Positions 10,618 through 19,229 of a stretch of DNA of 64,000 nt are shown piece after piece. Origin of the DNA: Buxus sempervirens. Lineage: Eukaryota > Streptophyta > Magnoliopsida > Buxales > Buxaceae. The DNA is taken from positions 48,565,220-48,629,219 of the forward strand of contig OX387186.1 of the NCBI GenBank assembly GCA_947561395.2, read 5' to 3'. Within the stretch, counting starts at the first letter, position 1. Each line of letters starts with the position of its first letter. The notes under the pieces are model-generated. The model ran no database searches, was not told where the DNA came from, and saw nothing but the letters and a program-made list of their open reading frames with translations. A program made the translations under genes and the position numbers.

Positions 10618-10884
10618 TTCGTCTCCAGCTGGTCATCGTATGGTGTCTCGACTTCAGTACGCTTTTATCTCTGCATGGTGATACAGACCTGACATGTGTC
10701 GTTTCTCCCTGCATGAATTTTTTTTTTTAGGTACGGCATTTCATATATTATCTATTTCTCATTGTTACCCACCACCACCACCCCCCAATATTGTGATGGA
10801 TGACAGTACAGCATTTCATATATTATATATTTATGATTCTTACATTTGAACCCCTATGTTCTTCAGCTTTAGCTGGGTTGTATT
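10618..10884. other. 5' flank of the second UGT gene
   Basis: About 270 bp upstream of the minus-strand gene. It holds a tandem-like pair of GCATTTCATATATTATNTATTT words (10736-10760, 10812-10832). No convincing TATA box could be fixed. Confidence 0.35.
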
Positions 10885-11068
10885 GAACTGAATATATTAA
10901 TGAAATTGATTAGCCTTACTTTGTATTAAAAAAAAAAGAAAGATGGGAACTGAATATATTAATGAAATTGATTAGCCTTACTTTGTATTAAAAAAAAAAA
11001 CAGATGGAAACTGAATATATTAATGAAATTGATTAGCCTGGCTTTGTATAAGAAAAAACAAAAGATGG
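10885..11068. repeat. Three tandem copies of a 62-bp unit
   Basis: The unit begins near 10885, 10947 and 11009 and carries GAACTGAATATATTAATGAA, then a TTGATTAGCC word, CTTTGTATTA and a short A-run. Copies are nearly identical, so the expansion is recent. The A-run at each unit's end recalls a retroposon tail, but no unit has its own target duplication. Confidence 0.9.
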
Positions 11069-12627
11069 ATGCCACTAGCTAAGGTTGGACCCATTTAACT
11101 GATTCTAACCATAAATGAATTCAATTCAATTCTCTCCACAAAACATGAGTGACGTCATGATGGCACACCTAACAGTCTATCTAACGTTCCACTTGAAATT
11201 TTTTTTTATAAGAAGCCAGAATTCATTAAAATAACGGATCTTACAAAAGACCAACCCCTTGCTTCATCCAATAACATGAGAGACAAAAATGAAGGGGGGC
11301 GGGCGGGTGTGGTCCTAATCCAAGCACACTGATAATAATCCATAGCAAAATTCACTAACCTATCAGCAATTTGGTTACCCTCCTGATAAATATGAGAAAA
11401 ATATTTAACAGAATAAAAAGAAGAACATATTTGTCTAATTTCCTCTAAGAAAAGGATAAGTCGCCAAGGCCATTGGCTGCCCGACTAAGATTAAAGAGAA
11501 ATAATTGACCAAGAATCACCTTCCAATATTATATTCTGAGCACCAAGTGTTGTGGTCAATCTTAGACCTTCAATGGCAGCTAACGCTTCTGCCTGGATTG
11601 CCGACTCCACCCTTACTAATACCAAAAGAGCACCCAAATATTTAGGCATCCCTGTATATAGTACCCGCTACTGCCGACTTAGTAGAGCTCCGAAACGCAC
11701 CACATTTTAACATAATTCACAGGAGGACAGGTCCATCTCACTACTTTGGTAGTTTGTACCTTCTTTGACAGCTGTGTTCCCTCTTGAATGATCCGAGAAT
11801 TTTCTCTGTAGACCTGAAACAAATGACATGCATGATCTACTGAAGGTTGCTTGTGTTCAGAAACAACTTCACTCCTTACTTTCCAGATGGTCCAAATAAA
11901 GTTTGCCACATCACTAAAAAATTCAGAAAGGGAGAAGTCAGAAGAAGGAGGTTGTATATTAACTATATAAGAGAACCATTGGAGGAAATTCCAATCTGGG
12001 TTCAACTGCTAGAAGGTACCGCCTATCACCTTAAACCATATAGCTCAGGAGACCGCACACTGCAGCCATAGATGTTCAATAGTCTCTGACATCTCCCTAT
12101 ACAGACAACATGAAGGATCAATACTACATTGCAACCTCTCACTCGGCCAAGCAAATGTAGGAGTACCCTGATGAACACACTTCCACAAAAATAACAATAT
12201 TCTCTTGGGAGCTCGGATGTTCCATAATTTTTTCCACAAACTTGTTGTTGAGGAAGCAATGACTTGATCATTAGTCTATATGCTGAAGACACCGAAAATT
12301 TCCCCGAAATTGTTTGTCCCCAGAAATTACGATCTCTTGTCACCTGAGTTGCAACCAAAGTTTAATAATTTGCTTCACAATATCCTCCTGCCAAAATTGG
12401 TTAAGTAAAGGGATATTCCATATATGAATTCCTGAAATAAATAGATCAAATTAAAACCTTGGACAAAGAAAAACTAGTTTGATTTTTCTGTATGGATAGA
12501 GGACTAGAACAAGGAGCAACCCAATTGTCTTTAAGTACATCAATATCCCTTCCACTTGACACAATCCAAGCGCTTCCTTGACGAATCCAATGCTTCAATC
12601 CCTGAATCTGTTTCCAAACATATGAGT

Positions 12628-14143
12628 CACTACAAAAATAAATGGATTAACAGACGGGGGGCATAAGCGACATTTAGTTGCAGTTGTTTAATGACCGCCG
12701 CTAAAGTCACATTTTCTACCCCTTTTATCGTCGTTCTCTCCTCTCTCCCATTCGTCTTCCTCCTCTCGCTCATCTCTTTTAGTTTCTCCCTCTTACATTT
12801 TCCATCTCTCTAATACTCTCTTCTAGATGAATGTGAGTAACGAAGCAGATCTAAAACGGATTGAGGTCTGTTTCTGAATCTCTTTTCGATCTGGTTCGAA
12901 GATTTTACAGTTTTATTTTTCAATCGGTTGATTTGATTTTCAGAATCATTCTCTAATATTGATCACTTTTTTGAATTTGGCTTAATTAAAGATCTTTGGT
13001 TGATATGATTATTACCTCTTTTTTTATATGATTTCCATATTCAATGGAGATTTTTGCCACATGTATCATTTCCTGTGGGGCTCTGTCTCTCCAGCTCCAT
13101 TGTCGAAATCTTTCCAGTCTATTATTTACCTTCTCATTGCCAGGATCTCGTCTTTTCTTCAGCCAATTCACCATCAAATTGCAGATTTCTTCGTTTACAA
13201 CAGTGAAAATGAGAGATCCTTCACGTTCAAGGTGGATTGCGGAAACCAAATCGGATATGGGAGGTTGTTTGCAACAAGCACGGCACTGATCTGACCGGAA
13301 GGTACACTGGAACCTCCAATCTTTTTTTTTTTTGGGTAGAATTTGGAACCTCCAATTTGCAACTAGAGCACATTAACGGTGTCATTAATGTTTTGTAACT
13401 CCTGTTTTAGGTTGAAGAGCTCTTCTCTATGGACTACAATGGAATAGATATGGAAGCACTTTTGGTGAATCAGCACCTGTTCAAGGCTCTCAAAGGTTCA
13501 AATGTCTACATCTTGGAAATCACCACATGAATGAATTCGGAGCAGATGCTCATCCATCCATGGCAGGTGGGAAGAAACATGATCATTGCATGCATTCGTA
13601 GCAGATGCCCATTCAAATTTCCTTCTCTCGCTTATACATTTCATGCCGGAGGTCATTGGAGTTTCCTTGGATGACTTCGCAACTTTATCAAAGCTCCTGA
13701 TGGTGCTCCGAAAATCATTGCCTATACCATTACAAAGATATCGGTGGTGCTTCTACCTTCATTGGCTAGGTAGTATTCTCTCTCTCTGTCTTTGCATTCA
13801 GACTAGTTGATTGATCTTTCAAGGTTTGTTTGCCAATGTAGTGCTTGGGGATTACTTTGAACGTCCATCAACGATTAATCGCCACTTCAAATCTCGCAAT
13901 ACAACATGATCGTTTAATGGGTGGAAGGGGCAGGGGCAAGGGAGCTAATTTATTTTTAAAAAACATGCGTTATTTGCTGCGGTCAAAAACTGCTGCTAAA
14001 AAGCAAAAAGTCTGCCGCTAAAATGATTCAGTGACAGAGCTTTCCATGACGGACCAGTGGCAGGCCCTCGTCATTTAATGGCGGCCTCTGCAGCTTTTAC
14101 TGGCGGTTCTTACCCGCCGGTAAAAGTCACTAATTTTGTAGTA
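12628..14143. mobile_element. Non-autonomous CACTA transposon with possible captured gene pieces
   Basis: The left end reads CACTACAAAAAT; the right end is its complement with one terminal change (TTTTGTAGTA). The flanking 3-bp words are AGT and AGC, an imperfect duplication. Subterminal GCCGCTAAA-type repeats occur at both ends (12701-12712, 13998-14022, 14080-14130), as usual for Spm/En elements. Removing it rejoins the LINE coding sequence. No transposase is present. The middle (about 12835-13800) has exon-like segments and splice-like borders; one begins VEELFSMDYNGIDMEALLVN near 13411 after a TTTTAG acceptor. I do not recognise the source gene. Confidence 0.78.
13321..13343 (-). mobile_element. 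23-bp micro-retroinsertion with 13-bp target duplication
   Basis: A T-run followed by GGGTAGAATT is flanked by perfect copies of TGGAACCTCCAAT (13308-13320, 13344-13356). It has the same poly(T)-GGGTA pattern as 5395-5418 but in an unrelated site, so the two are separate insertions of the same kind of tail. It sits inside the CACTA element and is therefore younger. Confidence 0.75.
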
Positions 14144-15764
14144 GCTAATGTCGACTTGAAACCCTTGACTCGAGAAAAGTGGAGGTAGGGAAATACCTTT
14201 GTTTCATGATTTGAACCCACAGAGATGGTTCCTCAGTGAAAAGATGCCATGCTTGTTTCAGAACTAAGGCCTTATTCATGACTTGAGCTCTTTTAATATT
14301 AAGCCCTCCAAACTTCCAAGGTAGAGTGAGTTTTTCCAAACGGGTGGCATGACAAGCTTGCCGATTGGGATCATTCCTCCAGAAAAATTATCGCACCATA
14401 GAGTCCATCTTATTCAACACCTATTTAGGCAGCATAAAACAATTCATCAAGTGTATAGGCTGAGTAGAGAGAACTAAATTAATTAAAGTCAACCTTCCCA
14501 TATGTGATAGTAACAAAGACTTCCAACTTGCCAACTTAGACTTCATTCTATTCAGCTTCTCCGTGCAGTCTTGAAACTTGGGCCTAGTTTGAACCATTGG
14601 AACACCTAAGTATTTTCCAAAAACTTGGGAATTCTGAACATAAAAAATTTTTCGTATTTGAATCCTACGAATTCTTGAAGTGCCACCGCTAAACTGTAAG
14701 GAAGATTTTAAGCGATTAATGCACTGCCCAAATTCATAACAATATCTAAACAGAATCCTGGAAATTGCATGAGCTTCTCTCTCTCTCTCTCTCTGATGTA
14801 TACCCATAAATATTTATGTCGTTAGCATACATCATATGAGAAATATAAATATCACCTCTTTTAATCGAAATTCCTTTCATCTGGCCATCCAATTCTGCTC
14901 GAAGTATGGCAAGCGAAAGAACTTGTTGGCAAAGAATGAACAAGTAGGGGGACAACGGGTCTCCCTACCGCAGACCACGTTGTGCTTTAATATGACCCAC
15001 AGGTTTGCCATTGAATAATATACTATATGAAACAAATGTAACCCATTCCATAATCATATTAGTAAAATCCATATTGAAACCAAAAGCTATCAAGACGGCT
15101 TCAAAAAGTCCCAGCCCATTTTGTTATAGCCTTTGAGAAGTCCAGTTTAAAAGCATACATACTCTGTTTAACACCATGTCTGATTTAGACGTCACTGGTT
15201 TCATCTTTTAGTGAAAAAGAGGTGACATTTCATGATTAATCAAGATATTGTCACAGATGGACCTCGAAGGTGGGAAAGTAGATTGATGTGGAGAAATCAC
15301 TGATTGAAGTAAAGGCATGAGCCGATTTGTACGGATTTTGGAAATGATTTTATAAACAAATTTACATAAACTTATCGGCCTGAAGTCAAATAACTTCCTT
15401 GGGTGGTCGCACTTGGGGGAATCAAAGATCTAAAGGTGTGATTAAGACCTTTAGAGAGTCGACCAGTATTAAAAAAATTTGAACAGTTGACACCACATCT
15501 ACCCCAACAATATCCCAAAAAGTCTAAAAGAAGATACCTTGATATCCATCTGGACCTGAACACTTTAAGGCTCCCATGGATTTTACAGTCTACCAAATCT
15601 CATATGAAGATGGAACGTGGATCAAGCAAATATTTTGCTCATCTGAAATCATGCAATGTATAAGTCCAGGCAATTCAAAATTAATGCAATTATTTAGAGA
15701 ACCATAAAATATCAGTAAAATAAGAGATGACTAAATATTCAAGCTCTGAGGCTGAAGAAATTTC

Positions 15765-16044
15765 TTTATTTATGGTTAAATGATGTCGCTGTTCAACTAA
15801 GGTGTTTTGTTTTAGATGATTGGTTTGGGCACACCCAACCCCGACTAGTTCCTAGATAATTATTTTTGTAATCTCATTAATAAATTAGAAGTTTTACATC
15901 AAAAAAAAAAAAAAAAGAAAGAAAGAAGGAAAAAGATAAAATCGACTACTAAGACTGTTTATACCAGCCGATGACGGTTGGATGGGAAGAATCAACGTGT
16001 CTTAGAAGGAACAACACGAAAGATTAAGTGTGATGTAGAGATAC
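15765..16044 (+). repeat. Second copy of the LINE tail plus flank (see 5310-5640)
   Basis: Matches 5310-5640 in direct orientation, including the poly(A) and about 115 bp beyond it. The match stops at 16044, where a Tat LTR begins. In the other copy the sequence continues GAGATACATGG; here it is interrupted after GAGATAC. Confidence 0.75.
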
Positions 16045-16871
16045 TGTAGACACCCCAAAATTGCACGATTTTTGATAAATCTTGAAGGAGAGAAATATTT
16101 TATTGGAATTTTCAATTCTTTGCATTGGGTTTGAGATACTTAACCCATTTGAATCCAAAACGGAAAAGGAAAAGGCCCGAATTCAATCTTTTGTGCAAAG
16201 TCAAACTTTTTCCGGTTGAATTTTGTTGACTTTTGACCCCAGAAAATGAAATATTTTTTAAAGCCAGATTTCAAGATAATTTTTCCCGGTAATCAGGTTT
16301 TTAGCCATGTTATTGCATAAAAGAATTTTTTGAGATTTTAAATCTTAGCGAATACCTTGGTTTTAACATATTGATCATTTTTTCCAGACCTGAAAAATCG
16401 GAATTTTGCCTAGAACTGGAAAGTTGACTTTTTATTCACTTGGAATTTTGGTCTGGAACTATTTTTAATGGATTCAAATGGGAGGTGTTTGCTTATTTAC
16501 ATGTAATATCTTAAGTAAATGGAGATTAAAAAATACGAGGACATTTACTTAAACGATATTACATGTAAATAAGTATTGCCTGTGTTAAAATTCGAAAAAA
16601 AGGCTTTTTTCCTTGTATCTGGCAACTCAGGCTGGATACAAGTGTCCTTCTTTGTATCCGGTGGAAAATGCCGGATACAAGTAAACCTCAGTGTATCCGG
16701 CATCATAGACCGGATACATTAAGGTACTTGTGTATCCGGCCTGACATGCCGGATACGCTAGTTTTGCTCAAAATTAGGGCTTTTCGAGAGCTTTTCACTT
16801 TTACCATCATATCCCTCATTAAATGAAGTGAAATCTCGGAAATAGCCTTAGGGTTAAGGTTGGTGGGCTAT
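16045..16871 (+). mobile_element. 5' part of a Tat-type LTR, split by element A
   Basis: Starts TGTAGACACCCCAAAATTGC, sharing its first 20 or so bases with the A-family LTRs and then diverging. It runs 827 bp and is cut by the A insertion at 16872. No 3' end is in the window, so whether it was a solo LTR or part of a full element is unknown. It contains four regularly spaced hairpins (16613-16756). Confidence 0.65.
16613..16756. repeat. Four hairpins at 39-40-bp spacing, GTATCCGG word
   Basis: Inverted pairs built on TGTATCCGGC / GCCGGATACA begin at 16613 (slightly decayed), 16652, 16692 and 16731. Each hairpin is about 27 bp, followed by a 12-bp spacer that varies in sequence. The spacing is conserved while loops and spacers differ. 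Confidence 0.9.
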
Positions 16872-16975
16872 TGTAGACACCCCAAATTGCACTACAGAAT
16901 GAAAAAATAGTAAAAACATGTAATTAGAGCTTAAAACAGGTAAAAAATGCATAAAAACTGACAAAACTGGCTTTG

Positions 16976-17078
16976 CCCGTATTTCATTCACGGGCCGGTC
17001 GCGCCCGAAATTAATCTACGGTCAAGCGCGCCCGTAGTAACAATACGGTCCCCGTTGGACCGTAGTGCATTTACGGTC
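16976..17078. repeat. Inverted-word array, 27-28-bp period, A-family LTR
   Basis: CCCGTA-like words at 16976, 17004, 17031 and 17059 alternate with TACGGG/TACGGT-like complements about 14 bp after each. The array lies about 200 bp upstream of the LTR TATA box. The same array is present in the solo copy (about 37079-37180). Confidence 0.9.
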
Positions 17079-17278
17079 ATTAAAGACACGTGGGAGTTTT
17101 ATCCTTCTCTCGATTTCCGAGCTTTATCTTTAGTCCAATATATCTTTAAATGAGTGAATTACGTATTTTATTCGCTGAAGCCACCTTGGTTGGCTATGGA
17201 TGGGCATGATCTTGTGTTTAACTCAAACTGAAACTCTATCTTGTCAAACCTTGGACCAACCATGCCCCTGGGTTTGCC

Positions 17279-17286
17279 TATAAATA
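17279..17286 (+). promoter_or_regulatory. TATA box of element A 5' LTR
   Basis: TATAAATA in the context GCCTATAAATAGAGG. The same context recurs in the solo LTRs at 31895, 35146 and 37382, so it is the conserved core promoter marking the U3/R border about 30 bp downstream. Confidence 0.75.
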
Positions 17287-18686
17287 GAGGGCCTTTCCTC
17301 AAGCAAAAGGCCACGAAATTTTGAAGAATCAAGAGCTCCAAGAGAAGAAGAGGAACCCCTGCTGCTTTGCTTGCTTAATCCAGGTAAGTCCCTTTCCCCT
17401 TTTTATTTCATATTTCAATTCTAGAAGTAATAGGATCATCTCTATTGCTGTAGAATAAGGTCATCTTTTGTATCTAGTATTCCTAAACTTGCCTCTAAGT
17501 ATCTCAAGAGTCTCTCTAGCCGTAAAACGTGAAGAGAGAGCTAGGGGAAAAGAGAACAAGTGGATCCCTAGAATAGAACCCCATATCTGTTTTTTCTCCC
17601 TTTTTTTTCTAGAATAAAGCCTGTGATTGTGATTGTATAACCAAACCTATCTCCAAGTACCTCAAGAATCCTCTCTAGCCGTAAAATGTGAAGAGAGAGC
17701 TAGGGGAAAAGAGAACAGGTGGATCCGTAGGGTAGACCCCCATGTGCTCTAATTTGTGAGATGTGGCTGCTTTGAATATCTTGATCATGTTTTAATGCTT
17801 TTTATGATAAATCTGAATGAATCACATGAATCCATGATGTTTATAGCATGATATCCTCACTTTTTTCTAAAATTTGGATTTTTCACATATTTTCACCTAC
17901 AGCACTATTTTCGTGATTTTTGTGGTTTTAGGCTAAGATCTTGGATTTATCATGATCAATATGATAAATCTGAATCCAAAAGCTTGAAAATAAATTCTAG
18001 GGTTTCATGATGTTGTTTTTAAATCGTTTTTCATTATTGAGAGAAGACCCTACGGTCTAAATTCTCCCCTTTTGATGTTCTTCATCAACGTGGGTATTTT
18101 TGGTTTTTATTTTTTGATTTAATGTGAAATTTGGGCTTTACCTATGTCCTGGACTATTCAAGTTCAATTTTGAAATATTTTATAAAAATCATATTTTTCT
18201 AGATTTCTAGAATTTGACTTGAAGCCAGATTTTTGGATTTTTCACTTTAAATTGATTTTATTTGATTTTATCTTAATTTTGTTTTGATCATGAAACCCTA
18301 GGAATGGTATGATCATATTTGAAAGTTCTGGATCAATCAGACTATTCGTATGAAAAAACCATATATTTTGTCTTTTTTGTGATTTTTCCTAATTTTTATA
18401 GCAAGCCTTTTTTCTTTGAAAAACATGAACAATACCTGGCAACCACCTTGTGTGGATGAATAGGGGTGCCTAACACCTTCCCTTGTTCATAACCTAATCC
18501 CCTTACCCATCTCTGGTTGTTTTTTAGGAGGGTTATTTTTACCCTAAAAATTGCCTTTCGTGCTTATTTAATATTTTGGTGTCCATTCACACCTAAATTG
18601 AATGGTGGCGACTCTTTGTTTTATTTAATCCCGTGTGATGATAGAGGAAGTCAATGGAAATTTGATTTTTTCCCATGTCTCACAAC

Positions 18687-18703
18687 TGGCGACTCTGCTG
18701 GGG
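18687..18703 (+). other. Primer-binding site of element A
   Basis: TGGCGACTCTGCTGGGG lies two bases after the LTR end. The TGGCGACTC start is what a primer tRNA ending in GAGTCGCCA would need; Tat/Ogre elements are known to use a tRNA-Arg primer, so that is the likely one. Element B has the matching site with TGGCGACTCCACTGGGG. Confidence 0.85.
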
Positions 18704-19229
18704 ACTTGAGGATTTGAGCCTTTTGGTGTTTGTTCATGTTTTTTATTTTGCTTGCTATTTTGTGTTCTTAAGCATGTTGGGTATGTTTTAAATCTGAATT
18801 ATTGCTTAAGAATTCATGGGGGTAGAAACATGTTTAATTTTGATTTATAGGATTGTTTCTACAAACATGCGTAGGGGAGGTTCGTTTTGCTGAACCATGT
18901 TTATTTCTTGCTATATTTTTATGATAGCATGTTTTAATTTTCAGCATGATCTCCATGAGGATTTTTGGTGTATAACATGATCATATGTTTGCATGATTAG
19001 ATGATTTTTTATTAGCATGTTTTAGATGCTATAGGATTGCTTTATTTCCTTGTTTATTTTAAATACGCTTTCCTATTATGCCTTGGTTTGTTTATGCATG
19101 GCTGCGAAAAGAGTGGCAAGGGTTTGGGACGTTGTGAATGCACCCAATTTTTACAATGCACTGTGCACATTTATTTTTTTTCACAGCCTACCCTTAACCT
19201 ATAGGAAGTTGAACCCGAATGTGTGTAGC

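Larger units (their letters stand above)
11199..15620 (-). pseudogene. Broken L1-type LINE split by a CACTA element
   Basis: Reading leftwards, reverse transcriptase pieces come first (about 15600-14746). They include a segment matching the palm leading to MSPYLFILC and a YANDI box, where the catalytic YADD has lost its first Asp. The thumb region follows (14807-14421), then a C-terminal segment (14339-14150). After the CACTA insertion come a zinc-finger-like region (12358-12045), a linker (12005-11679) and RVT_3 RNase H remnants (11680-11230). The poly(A) is the T-run at 11199-11207 on the + strand. A (CT)n expansion (14773-14794) adds an Arg-Glu run right after the catalytic box. Numerous stops and frameshifts make it inactive. 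The right (5') boundary is approximate. Confidence 0.8.
16872..18684 (+). mobile_element. 5' LTR of Tat element A (1813 bp)
   Basis: Begins TGTAGACACCCC and ends CCATGTCTCACA, followed by AC and a primer-binding site. A near-identical solo copy at 36973-38789 fixes both ends. Features in order: an inverted-word array (16976-17078), TATAAATA (17279-17286), a duplicated block around CTCTCTAGCCGTAAAA (about 17497-17590 and 17654-17745), GGGGTGCCTAACACCTTCCC (18463-18482) and a PBS-like TGGCGACTC (18606-18614). The base word before the LTR is GCTAT; the matching right-hand duplication of element A was not found in the window. Confidence 0.88.

Noticed and set aside
16976..17078. CRISPR-like array
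   Set aside because: The 28-bp periodicity comes from short inverted words with variable spacers in plant LTRs; there are no long identical direct repeats and no cas genes.
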